Assembly: GCA_029448655.1 (NCBI GenBank) | Contig: JACCLO010000007.1 | Location: 372,001-436,000 of the forward strand | DNA from: Wolfiporia cocos | Lineage: Eukaryota > Basidiomycota > Agaricomycetes > Polyporales > Phaeolaceae | Length of the DNA stretch: 64,000 nt | Direction: 5' to 3' | Shown here: positions 38,997 to 50,436 of the stretch, one piece after another | Numbering within the stretch: position 1 is the stretch's first letter | How the letters are laid out: each line of letters opens with the position of its first letter | Notes under the pieces: model-generated | The model's database searches: none | Told to the model about the DNA's origin: nothing | The model's input: only the letters and a program-made list of their open reading frames with translations | Position numbers and translations under genes: made by a program

Positions 38997-39909
38997 CCTC
39001 CGTTTATTATGCGATTTATTTTTGGCTTGGCTGTATTGATATGTATCTGTGGTAGTACGGCATGTGGATGTCCCGGTATCGACTTGGAATTGGTAGCTAC
39101 AGGGCGATCGACCTGCACCGTTGTGGGAGCGAGTGGCCCGAATAGCTTGGCTGGAACAAGACGGAACCGTCACTGTCTCGTATTTTGTAAGCAAGCATGC
39201 AGCATGGTAGACAATACACTGTTGCCGAGATAGCTCAGCTGATGCAAGGCTTGAGACCAGATTTAACCACCATTGTTATTTGATCAAAGGTGAGGGGACT
39301 CATAGTGCATGATGCGGGAACGCGCTAAAACACACGAAGATTTATACTCTCGCTCATCTCATTTGTTAGGAGCTGGGGTAGATCTCATTCTGTAGAAGCT
39401 GGCTCTCGGTTCATTTGGTGAAAGCTGGACAGAGTCTCATTTGCTGCGCGTCGGTGTGACGGTGCCTCGGCGAGATTGCGTTTTGCAGGAGTTGCATTTA
39501 CAGTGCGTCCGTGATAGAGCAAGTCCGCAGATGCATGCAGCGGATGAGGCAGCACTCGCGCGCGACAAATTTGGCGACCGAGCTGCGGCATGATCGTCGC
39601 GCAAGGGCGCTCAGCTGAAAGCTCCACATTTGCTGAAACACAATCATTCGCTCCAGGTGAGCTGCACGCTTCCCAGCCCAGAACGTGCGCATCGGGCCGG
39701 TCTCGATGCCGGTGGGGTTACACGAGTGGCTCTCGCGCGAAGGGCAGCAGAAGTTTGCCGCGGAGACGCAGGCGTGGACGGACGAGCGCAGGCTGCACGC
39801 GCTTATTCCACGATGCTACCAAGGGGCGGCCGCGGGGAGCTTGCATACGGAGAATGCCGACCTTATGCCGATCCCAACATAAGCACACCACTTACTAATT
39901 TCAAACATT
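38997..39909. other. spacer with a tRNA-Phe-like fragment
   Basis: At 39224-39240 the sequence GCCGAGATAGCTCAGCT matches the first 17 bases of the tRNA-Phe gene downstream with one difference, but no anticodon arm, T arm or acceptor 3' strand follows. It is best called a tRNA fragment. The right part contains the short coding-like frame listed separately. Confidence 0.45.
39685..39882 (+). CDS. short coding-like frame, possible last exon
   Basis: A 65-codon frame (HEWLSREGQQKFAAETQAW...) with strong G/C preference at third positions, unlike its surroundings and like the well-supported genes of this window. A possible splice acceptor (CCCAG) lies at about 39676, so it could be the last exon of a gene whose earlier exons I could not assemble, or a gene fragment. 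It ends just before tRNA-Phe. No family recognised. Confidence 0.3.
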   Translation: MRIGPVSMPVGLHEWLSREGQQKFAAETQAWTDERRLHALIPRCYQGAAAGSLHTENADLMPIPT

Positions 39910-40003
39910 GCCGGGATAGCTCAGCTGGGAGAGCAGTAGACTGAAGCAGTTGCCTTGTATAGGTGTGTTCTAAAGGCCCCGTGTTCGATCCACGGTCCTG
40001 GCA
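39910..40003 (+). tRNA. tRNA-Phe (GAA) with intron
   Basis: Acceptor strands GCCGGGA and TCCTGGC pair with one G-U. The D arm is GCTC AGCTGGGA GAGC. The T arm is CCGTG TTCGATC CACGG, and the discriminator base is A. The anticodon loop reads CTGAAG with GAA at positions 34-36. It is interrupted by an intron of about 21 bases (roughly 39947-39967) after position 37, the usual eukaryotic place. The anticodon stem GTAGA/TCTAA has one mismatch at its outer pair. A run of five T at 40008-40012 follows. Confidence 0.88.
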
Positions 40004-40007
40004 TGGA

Positions 40008-40012
40008 TTTTT
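40008..40012 (+). terminator. RNA polymerase III terminator of tRNA-Phe
   Basis: Five consecutive T on the coding strand, five bases after the mature 3' end of tRNA-Phe; this is the standard Pol III stop signal. Confidence 0.75.
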
Positions 40013-40568
40013 GCTGCATCTGCCGGACTTGTCCCGTGTTGTCCACGCTCTTGTCGAGTAGTCACGTGGCCAGATTATAGGCTATCACGTGCTGACTTAA
40101 TATGCCATCACGTGACAAAGTGCGTGTCTGATTAGGCTGATTAGGCCTTGTTCGAACGCGGCACAACGAAGTAAAATGTTGAGGTATTCGATTCAGACTT
40201 GTAAATATCGTACGACGCAGATGAACACGGCTAGGAGATACACATATACACCGGGAACGCAAGACGCTTGGCGAGAGTAAGTACAGTGGCGGGCTGGGGC
40301 GTGGTATCGTGGACGATTCAAAAAGATATAGAAGAAAACACACGGCGGGAGGGGATTTACAGGACGAACCATATGTATCATACACAGAGCAGTGTTCACG
40401 CGGATCCAATCAACACAGAGCGAGGCAGCGGCAAACAGCAAGAGGCGACAAACCAACGCAGCGCATATTCCAAGAGCTTCACGGCGGGGGAACACAAGGC
40501 ACGGACAGGACAGAGATGAGACAGAAAAGACAGCTGACGGGAGTATCCGTTTTGCCATCATCCCTCCT
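40013..40568. other. spacer, 3' flank of the Gti1/Pac2 gene
   Basis: No recognised gene. Frames that cross it on the plus strand are antisense shadows of the Gti1/Pac2 gene. CACGTG-type motifs (TCACGTG) occur three times near 40060-40115. Confidence 0.4.
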
Positions 40569-41947
40569 TTAGGTGGACGGCGCGGCCGCATCTTCCGTGC
40601 CCCCTGCCTCAGCTGGCTCAGTAGGGGGGCCTTCCTGCGGCTGTGTGGGCGGGGTCGATGGTTGAGGGGGAGGGTATCCATAGTGCGGCCATGGCGCGCC
40701 GGGGTATGCTGCATACGCGTGTGGAGGAGGCGGTGCGTAGTATGGCGAGTAACCACCCGCATACGCACCCTCGGGGTAGCCGGGGTAGCCCTGTGCAGGC
40801 GGCGTCGGGCTCTGCTGCGGAGCGTACATGTAGCCTGGTGGCATCTGCGGATAGTAGCCGTACGGCGCGTAGGGCGGGCCAGGAGGCGCGGGCGCGTTAG
40901 GATCACCGCCCGGATAGCCTGGCTGTGGCTGATGCACGGCTACAGCGAGAGGTTGTGTCGAGAGGTCTGCACTGTCCGGCGCGGTGGCTGCAGCGGATTT
41001 GCTCTTGCGCGAGCGCTTGGGCGCGCTGCCGCTGTAAGGGTCGTAGCGCTTGCCACGCTTGTGCGATCCAGACTCTGGTGCGTGTGGGTCGGCGTAGAGT
41101 GGCATGCCCGAGGCTAGGGGCGCAGAAAGGAGCTGCGGTGATGCGTCGACGTCGTCGGCCTCTCCACGATAGCGCGGGATGCCATCGACGCCAATTTCGA
41201 CCTTGGGGGGATTGCGGAAGTGTGTCTTATCGAGGTATTCGGGACTGATATCGAGCGATGCGAGCTCGGGGAGTGTGCTTGGCGAGCGCAGCCTGCCCTG
41301 CTCAACATCCTCGACTTTGTAGTACGATATGAGATGTTGGGCGACACCGCCAATCGTTAACGAAAAGGTCTACGGGAGACAGTAGCGTGAGTGGGCGATA
41401 AGTGTGAATAGCATCAGTGGCGGACCTTCTTCATCATTCCACCTGGTTTAAACTTGTAGCTATTAGTGAGGGAGCCGACGAGACTGCGCTCACGCTGACG
41501 GTCGATGCCAACGAGGCGGTGAGATTCGCTTTTAGGACGGCTGAGCGTCTGGCCCTCGGTCTTCACGCCATCGGGCCCGTAGTGCTCACCGTCCCCGGAC
41601 GCGTTCTGCTCTGCACGGGCGCTCCTGTGCCCGGCGCCTCGCTTCTCGGTCTCGCGGTAGAGGAGGAAATTGCCCAGGATACGACTAGGGCTCCAAAAAA
41701 ATCCGTCGGTCCACCGCTTGATGCCGCTCTCATCCTCATCAAAGACGAAGACGGAACCGGAGGTTATCATCTTGCGCTCAGAATCAACTAGGCGCCGGGT
41801 GACACGAGGGATAAGACCCCGTCTAGCAGCTTCAAGAATGAGAAGAGCATCGCCGGTGGTCTCTATCCAGCCGGTCCACGGCGGCTCGGTCCACGTGTTG
41901 GCGGAGGCGGCGGCGTTGGAAGACGAGTGATGGGGATCGTGCGACAT
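40569..41947 (-). CDS. Gti1/Pac2 (WOPR) transcription regulator
   Basis: Fungal DNA-binding regulator of the WOPR family (Wor1, Ryp1, Sge1, Gti1, Pac2), which controls developmental switches. Exons 41426-41947 and 40569-41369, separated by a 56-nt intron, give 440 residues. WOPRa is intact: WTGWIETTGDALLILEAARRGLIPRVTRRL, broken here as WTGWIETTGDALLILEA and ARRGLIPRVTRRL, followed by SGSVFVFDEDESGIKRW and the SPSRILGNFLLYRE block. After the intron, TFSLTIGGVAQHLISYY is the WOPRb part. A basic stretch (KRGKRYDPYSG...KRSRKSKS) could be a nuclear signal. The C terminus is a long Pro/Gly/Tyr-rich low-complexity tail, common in this family. The start was set at MSHDPHH just before the conserved block; the frame stays open upstream to 42394, so a longer N terminus cannot be excluded. 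Confidence 0.93.
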
Positions 41948-44900
41948 AGCACGTAGGCTGTGCGCGACGACGATGACGAGATCGCGGACATCATGGGCGT
42001 CGGGACGGAGGCGGTGGACAAACGGAGACAGGCGGACGTGATGGTCAGCAAAAATGCAAGTATAAAGTTTGGAAACAAAGTTGACTGACCGCGAGTAAGA
42101 TTTCGTCGGGGTGGTGGGAGGCAAAGAAGGTTCGCGCCCCGCCCTGCCGCACACGCCACAACACCAGACCGTGGGAATCACCTGCTCTCCTTGGCTCTCT
42201 GCGGGCCATTGTCGGGACCACAGCGACCACACACCGCCGCATTTTCGCTCTCTTTTTGCAAGTAAATGCTCGCGTACGGTGCACTGGCTGTTGTGCACCG
42301 TTCTCTTGCAGGCGGTCCCCGCGGTATCGGCTCTGCTAGGGCCTAATGACACGGACGCCGTTCCAAACGGAGCTTCTGGATGTCGGTCGGACATTCATTG
42401 CGGGTGCGAGCTCTATAACCAGAACAACCTACCGCGCGTCTTCGCTGGGTAAGCGTGATCCCCGCGAATCACGGTGAGCGTCCATTAGGTGACACGGTTG
42501 ACGGGTATGCTCATCCGGTCATTTCTCAAGCCGCCATGCGCCAAATACGCATATTGTAAGACAATTCACACTGTAGCCTTGGTTTACTCGCCCGGCTCCA
42601 CACTATGTATATCTCGCGCAGCAGCATTGAGCAAAGCTGTGCGCTAACTAGCGTGCTCTCTATGTGAGCAAGTGCCGTAATTGTACGGACACGCTGTTTT
42701 CGTGTGGTTGCCGCGAACTGATGCAACATTGACATCAATGATTGGCCCACGCGCTGTGGGTCGGCATCGCCCGATCCTAAAATGAATAGCACAATTCTGT
42801 GAGGCTCGCGCTGGCGAGTCTCGTCACACTGAAAGTGAGCGGAGGGCACATTTGCAACGCACCACAGATGCAATCGCTAACCTAACGAACTGACCGGCCC
42901 GATGCCGGGTGCATATAGTCTGCTTCACAGAGCGCTAACTTGTAAATGCAGGGTCGAGTATATGCACAACTGTCAAAACGCTTATACGACTGACTTACTG
43001 GTCATGGATCGGATGTGCCGGACCATTATCTCGGTGAGCACGATTAAATTTGGCGTGCCATAAATGGGCAAAGATTGCCTACGCCGGAACGCGATGGGAG
43101 TCGAGCGGAGCAGCCAGTCCAGCAGTTTGGCACCTTGACCTCCTATCGTTGTGCTTATGGTCATAGCACAACGTCCCCTGACCCAGGTGTGCGCAAAGCA
43201 ACGTCGAAGCGTTGTGTGCGCACGTAACATGGATCAACTACCCAGCTTGACGTCAGGTTCCAGCAGCGGAACTCGGCGAGTGGTGTTTCGTGGACAATCG
43301 GTCATCTCTCTAGCCGTTCATGGCGGCTCCGAATAGAGCACACGAAGAATGCCGTGTCATATTCGCGGGTGTCTCTCAGCCGCCCTCTGAATGAATTGAC
43401 TTCCAAGGGAGAAACATGCTCATGCATTCATGTCAAGAACAGACGTCGGTGATTGATTCAGAGCGAGCGGCCGACCAGTCGATGAGATGCATGCGACTGC
43501 CTCATTCCATCGTTTCCAGTCCAGTATCTTTGCAGAGAGACGTCTCTTTGGTATGCCACAGCCGGGATTGTGGCATCATCAGTCTCCGACACACAGTCGG
43601 GCTTTAGCTTGAGATACGGTTTCCGATCGGGTATGGATTTACGTCCAGCACTCGCGGAGCTGCAAGTGTCGGATTTTTCACACTGCGATCTATGGAAGGA
43701 TAATTATTTCGCAGGCGTCCTGGTTGTCGCAGCGCCTCGCTATAGGCAGGTGCGTCCCGCTCCGCCATCGTTTATATTTGATCGCGTGGAATCGACTCCG
43801 ACTGGGCGTGCATTTCGGGATCGCGCAATAGCTCTACACGAGGCGACGTAACTGCCAAATCGGCAAGGGCAAGTAAACAATCGGGCGCAAGCTCAGAAGA
43901 TGTCGAAGCGGACGGAGGGAAAGTAGAGGGCGAAGGGCCGTTAATTTCACCTACCAATGCAGATTTTGCTCCCAAGCTCCCTTCTTCCGAATCCCGGCTT
44001 CACCGGCCAGTCATTCAGTTATGATTACGGCATACACGCGAATGGGCGATTCCGTGCAACTGCTGCCAAGGGCCTCGCGCTCAGCACTCGGTCAGATTAC
44101 CTGCAGGCCAGGGCAGCCCGAAGAGCGAGGCTTCGGGTTGGTGGACTGACATAGAGCGCGTAGCCCAAGCCGGATTTGTTCAGATGTCCGTAAACCCGAT
44201 AATCCCACGCAAGATTGGTGCACCTATGGACAGCTCCGTCGCCGAAACGCGGGACGCTCAACAGCGCGCCGGGAATGGGACAGATCGCGCCTGGATGCTT
44301 TGATGCTAACGAACTATATTTCATTAACTTGGGAGCCCACGAATCGCGGCCACAGAACTGATTGAGTGCTGCCGAGGTTAGTATACCCGAGTTTGTGGTA
44401 GGTAGACGACCCTGCACGCTGGATGGCAACTGCCCATACCGTCGGAGCCGCTGGGGACGTCAGTACCGATAATGGCTACTCAGGGTCATCCAGTCTAAAC
44501 GTCGATCGCAAGCCCTCAATGGACCGACACGGTAACGACAGATGATGCAAACCTCATGGTGTTTCCGCTCTACTTGCGACGGGACATATGCTCTAACTGG
44601 ACATCAACACAATCGTGTATCCTCGCGGCATTGGTCAATCGTCAAAATGTGCTCGAATGAAGCGTGCCGTGCCCACAGACAGACTTCGTTGCGACCTGTC
44701 TTGATAGTATCTCCTTGTAGATTACTGGTCAGCAGCCGGCCTATCTATGACAAGGGCAAGCAGGTTTTACAATTGCTTCTGTCGAAAAGCACGAAGAGTG
44801 CCCCTGCTGCTATCGCTTATTTGATGTCAACAAATGTTACACCAATTCTGCACGATTCTTGCAGTTCGTTCAAGCCGATCTGGCGCATGTCCTCATCCAC

Positions 44901-45803
44901 TCCTTGCTGCTTCAACTACTGCTCTCCTTGTGTAGTGCCATACTTCTTCCCTTTAGGCCTTTGGCAGATGGTGGTGCTGTTCATCGACGTTGTGCCAGCT
45001 TAATGTGTCTTCTACCTTGGGGATAGATATTCCGCGAAATCTTGGCACGTCAAGATTCAAATGCTAGCCTGAGGCACTAGTTCGCTCAAGTCACAAGGCT
45101 CCCTGACTGACACTGCGTGCTAAGCCGCCAATGCTCTCGCAGACTGAATATCCTGTCGTTACATGGCTATATGCGCACACTCGTAAAGGGATTGTAGCCA
45201 TACCGGATACGTACTAGAGCGACTACGTCAAATTCATACGTAGTCATCGAGCTGTGAAGAGCCATATTATTGATTTCTTGTGGTCCCTCCTCTATTGATG
45301 AAATGGTGCGGTCTTTGTCTACATTCTAGGCACTGATGATCTCGGGCCTCGAATTCCACCTATACCATCGAAGATCCCTCGACGTAGCTGTGCGATCAGC
45401 GTACAGCTATGTTACTGCATACTCATTGGTGCTCGTGCACCTGTGTACAGGGTGCTGTTCTGCCCAAGAATGGCCCCGCTGAAGAAGGATGACATTGCTT
45501 TTTTTCAAGTCCGTGGTCAGTGTCAACGCGGCGAAAGCGCAAGAGCGATCGTGCCAAGACACTACTTCCACAGGCAGGTCAACAATGGCCTTAGACCATA
45601 CGCGTACTTGTTGACACTTCCGGGGACGCAGGACATCTCAGGGCGATCATACTGGGTTCTGTGCGCGTCGGGCGTGAACTATCATCTCAGGTGGCCTTTC
45701 TGCCTGTTCGCAAACTACAACAGCCGCTGCTGGAGGTACAAATGTGCGCCGGACAGGAGCGATCCGCAGCATACCCCCGAATTCCGACAAGGGAGGTGTG
45801 AGG
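41948..45803. other. 3.9 kb without a recognisable gene
   Basis: Contains the upstream region of the Gti1/Pac2 gene, which in this family is often long, and the promoter of the copper radical oxidase gene. The longest unexplained frame is 153 codons (44542-45003, +), Cys/Ser-rich, with a hydrophobic end and no known signature. Frames at 43570-43851 and 44097-44429 are similar in quality. No transposon ends were recognised. Confidence 0.4.
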
Positions 45804-48800
45804 ATGGCCACCCTCGTTCACTCTCTATGGGTACTCATAGTCCCCGTCCCACTTGTACGCGTGACTATCATTTCCTTCTGAATGAAGATGATGCTGACCC
45901 AACCGATTCCCCTGTCTCGCAGGTACAGGCATACAATGTTCATGCCATTGGCATCGGTCGCCTGGGTCGCCGTCAAAGTGCAGATATCACCGGACTCCCA
46001 GGGAATTGGACAGCCCAAGGATGCTACACGTTTGTCTTCCTTCATAGTGATTACCTATATGGAATTGACGCGTTTACCGTAGAGACAATACCGCTTCCCG
46101 AACTTTAACAGGCGCCACATATACTAGCGCGAGTAACATGACAGTCGAGTCATGCATCAATTTCTGTGACAGCCAATCCTTCGTCTATGCTGGTGTTGAA
46201 TATGCCACACAATGCTGTACGTATTGGGATGCAGGTGGCAGCGTATCTATGTGTGTAACGTTTGCCCCGCAGACTGTGGTAACGGCATTGAGAATGGTGG
46301 AACAACTGCTCCATCCTCAGATTGTAACTTTGCATGCTCCGGGAATGCCAGCGAGACATGTGGCGCTGGAGGTGATTGAATTCAATTGTTCGCACACCAT
46401 CTATGAGGCTGAGTTTATCAAGATCGCTTGAATTTGTACTGGAGTGGCTCACAGCCACCTGCGCCTGCTATCACTGTCCCCAGTATCGGCTTGTGGGAAT
46501 CACTCGGGTGCTTCAAGTAAGAAATCATCGGAATGGACTACTTTGGGGATTCTGGCTAACTCATATTATGTTATAGCGATTCCGTCAACGCCCGCACACT
46601 CGCAGTATCTCCTGCTGTGACCGGGGATGTGGATGCTGAATCGTGCACGTCCGCGTGTTATAATGCTGGTTATCCTCTTGCTGGGATGGAATATGCGTCA
46701 CAGTGCTGTGAGTTCAATAGTAGCGGCAACGTAGCCAGGCACTCATGGATCTTCTCAGACTGTGGCCTGGAATTCGATAATGGCGGCACATCCATTGATA
46801 TATCATTTTGCAATATGCCATGCGCCGGCAACAGCTCGGAATACTGTGGCGGCCCTGACGCCCTCAATGTAAAGGTGTTTCAACTCTACATCTAGGATCT
46901 TCTCACGGGTTATAGGTTTATAACTACACGGGCACCCTACCTCATGGTCCCGAGAACCCAGGAGGTGGAGGCGGGGGCGGGGGCGGCGGCAGCACTTCGG
47001 TATATCCAGTGACCTCTGGTCTTCCGGCCCCTTGGACATATGCTGCTTGCTACGTGTAAGGCTAGCATAGACATCCTCGGCATATATTCTGAGATTCTGC
47101 TTGACAGGGACAATGCCAATGGACGGGTGTTGACAACGGAGTTGCCCGACAATCAGAACCTGACTGTGGAAGCGTGCATTGCGAGCTGTTCGGCTGACAA
47201 TTATACCCTTGCTGCAGTGGAGTACAGTGCCCAATGCTGTACGTGCGCGATTTCGATAGCGAGGGCATATACTGACAATCCATTTGATCCAGTCTGTGGA
47301 GACAACCTGGTCAGCGGAGCTGTGGTTGCAGACGAGTCTGACTGTAACATGGGTTGCGGAGGAAATGCTACGTTCGTAGTCGAGTCTCGTTTGAATCTAC
47401 CAACCCTGATTTCCCCAACAGGGAAGCATGCGGTGGTCCAAACAGACTTTCGGTGGGTCCTGCATCGCAGCTAAATGATGACCGAAAAAGTCAAACATCA
47501 CCTAGGTGTATACGTCGACCGGAAATGTCACTGCGTATCCCGTACCAATAGCACAGAACACAAGCCTTCCTACCTTGTGGGAGTACCAGGGATGCTTGAA
47601 GTATGTGCGTTTTTTGCTTCATGATAAGAGTGCTCACACAGAATACAGAGAGCCTGGCGCGAATCGAACGTTCCCGTATCAGAACATCTGGACGGATAAC
47701 AACACGGTTGACGCCTGCCTTAATCAGTGCGCGTTGTACGGGTATCCTGCGGCTGGACTAGAATACGGCGATGAATGCTGTAAGTGTATGTCGTTCACAA
47801 TGCGATGGTAGTTGACAGAGAATATAGGGTGTGGTGACGTCGAGGATGTCGTGGAGAATAGCCCAGGCTTTTCTGAAGCTTCAGACTGCTCGATGCCGTG
47901 CTCTGGTGACCCGATCCATCTATGTGGTGGACCTGAGAGGCTTCAGGTCGGTGATGCAGTAACAGCATTTTCTGATGCGGCAGAAAGATCTCATCCTCCT
48001 TCCAGCTATATTACTATAATGGTGACTTGGACGTCTGGAATACGCCAGAAAATACCGGAAGATACGAGGTGAGTATACCATCTCCGATTGCGGCTGCTTC
48101 TGATGAAGGTTGACGGATCCTCCTCCAGTTCCTGATTGGAGGCGTAGTTGTGCCGCTTGTGGCAACCGTGGGTCTGAACAATAAGGTCACCTTCTTGGAG
48201 AAGTTTGGCACCAGCGAATATGACAATTCCACGGGCGCATACGAGCTGGATCTCAGTCTTACTGACGATTTTAGTCTGGCTTGGCGCACAATGCATGTCA
48301 AGACTGACGTGTTCTGCTCTGGATCAATTATTTTACCTGACCGAGGCGGGAGGCAGATCAACGTAGGAGGATGGAGTCTGGAAAGTACGTTCGGTGTTAG
48401 GCTGTATACTCCTGACGGAAGCCCCGGCGTCAACGGTACCAATGACTGGGAAGAAAACTGGGAAGAGTTAGCCTTACAGGTCAGTTGCGCAATACCAGCT
48501 TGCATATAATCGACCCTGATGGTCCTGACAGCGAGGACGCTGGTATCCTTCAGCACTCTTGATGTCTAATGGTAGCATTCTGGTTGTGGGTGGAGAAGTT
48601 GGCAGCAATGGTGCTCCTGAGCCTACGCTAGAAATCCTGCCAACGCCGGAGGGAGGACCGACGTACAAATACCTCGACTATCTAAATCGCACAGACCCTA
48701 ACAACCTATATCCTTTCCTGCATGTCTTGCCAAGTGGGAGAATCTACATCAGTAAGCGATTACGTTTCGAGAGATGATACATTCACTGGACACACCACTA

Positions 48801-50035
48801 GGTTATTATAACGAGGCTCGGATTCTCGATCCCGTGACATTGGACACCGTACAGGTGCTGCCTAACGTTCCTGGATCCGTGACTAGCTTCCTTGCAGGAA
48901 GGACCTACCCAATGGAGGCAACCTCTGTTCTTTTCCCTCAGTATGCTCCCTACACAGATCCGGTAACGGTTCTCATGTGCGGGGGATCAAACTTCGGTAT
49001 TGCACTCGACAATTGTGTTAGTATTCAGCCAGAAGTGGAGAACCCGCAATGGACGATTGAGCGTATGGTCAGTGGAACGTTCATCTACTTATGCGACCGT
49101 ACTTACAGCATTATGTCCATAGCCTTCAAAACGTGTGATGCCCTGCATTGTGAGTAATACCAGCTCATTCGATGAGTCTGCCGACTGATATCGCTTCTTC
49201 AGTCTCGTACGTTACAGCACTTGCGCTTCTTACATGATGTCGTTTGATACGAACGCATGCAGCCCTTCCCGACGGTACATTCCTGATTGTTAACGGTGCT
49301 CAAGCGGGAGTCGCCGGATTTGGCCTTGGGTCGGATCCCAACTTGCGGGCCTTACTATATGATCCATCCCAGCCCATCCATCAGCGCATCTCCGTCCTGA
49401 ATACCACAATTGTTGCCCGGATGTACCATTCAGAGTCCACTGTAGGTTTCATGTTATCATGAAGACTGAAGTAACCTCTACTGACCATGTACTAGCTCCT
49501 TCCCGATGGGCGAGTATTGATCTCCGGCAGTGACCCACAGACTCCCGGATATCCGGAGGAGATGAGGATCGAGGTATATATTCCTCCGTATCTCACTCAG
49601 GGACGCATACAACCCAATTTCACCGTCGAGGAGAACGATTGGCAATATGGCGGTACTTACACAATCACAGTAGAGCTTTTTGAGGGCACTACAGACACAA
49701 TGAGAGTATCATTGCTCGCTGGTACGTATTATTCATATTTAGCTAAAGCATGCCGTGGTTATTGATTGGCCTCCGTGATAGCCACATCGAGCACGCATGG
49801 TAACAACATGGGCTCTAGGACGATCTTCCCTGAGTTCTCCTGCAGCGGCAACATTTGTACGATAACAGCACCACCAAATGCCTACGTGTCTCCTCCAGGC
49901 TGGCACCAGCTATTTGTCCTCGATGGCCCAACCCCGTCTCATTCTCAATGGGTGCGCATCGGCGGCGATCCAGCTGAACTGGGAAACTGGCCTAACTTCC
50001 CTGACTTCACACTCCCTGGAGTTGGTCCCTTGTAG
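45804..50035 (+). CDS. secreted copper radical oxidase with four WSC domains
   Basis: AA5-type, glyoxal-oxidase-like copper radical oxidase, which oxidises aldehydes or alcohols and makes H2O2 for extracellular peroxidases; WSC domains bind carbohydrate. I assemble 23 exons (3042 nt, 1013 residues). A signal peptide ([20 protein letters not shown]) is followed by GRLGRR, a likely Kex2 site. Four WSC domains lie at roughly residues 46-134, 155-242, 284-369 and 393-484, each with the Cys pattern and a QC(Y/F/W)CG core split by an intron at the same place. A ten-Gly linker lies between WSC2 and WSC3. The catalytic part has the expected ligands: Cys of VFCSG, Tyr of [11 protein letters not shown], Tyr-His of RMYHSES and His of PGWHQLF. 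Exon 20 (49203-49206) is a 4-nt microexon in my preferred model. Introns are nearly all 45-60 nt. Confidence 0.94.
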
Positions 50036-50436
50036 CTGGAGACCGAATTTGCTTGCCACTGGATCTTGCTTTCTGTTGGTGCTGGTCGGCCTCGAGGACA
50101 CTGTTCTATTTCCCCTCTCCGTCAGTCTTTGCTACCATTCTCGAATGATTGTGATATCGCTTTCTGATAGGTTTCAATGCTTTGTGTTTATACGTGGATA
50201 GGCTATAGTCATTGATAATCTAACCTCTAGTTGCACGTTGACTGAGGCCTGTTGGTAATGAAAGTGCTCGTCCTTGAGACGGCAGTACAAGTGGCTCGCA
50301 ATCTACTTGTTTTTACGTAGTGACTCGTGCTCAGATAGCTTCATTCCGTGAGAGATGGGTCCAATACAATCAAAAGCATTATAGATCACAACAGGAGAAT
50401 GCAAAGGGGAGATAACTACTACACACGAGAGCCCTG
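50036..50436. other. convergent intergenic region
   Basis: Lies between the 3' ends of the copper radical oxidase and SAC3 genes. No frame of interest; it should hold both 3' UTRs. Confidence 0.4.

Noticed and set aside
40268..41117. Long plus-strand frames (up to 241 codons) over the Gti1/Pac2 gene
   Set aside because: They are antisense shadows of the GC-rich C-terminal coding tail; the minus strand has the conserved WOPR domain.
48014..48556. 180-codon minus-strand frame inside the copper radical oxidase gene
   Set aside because: The plus strand there carries the catalytic domain with conserved copper ligands; the minus frame has no signature.
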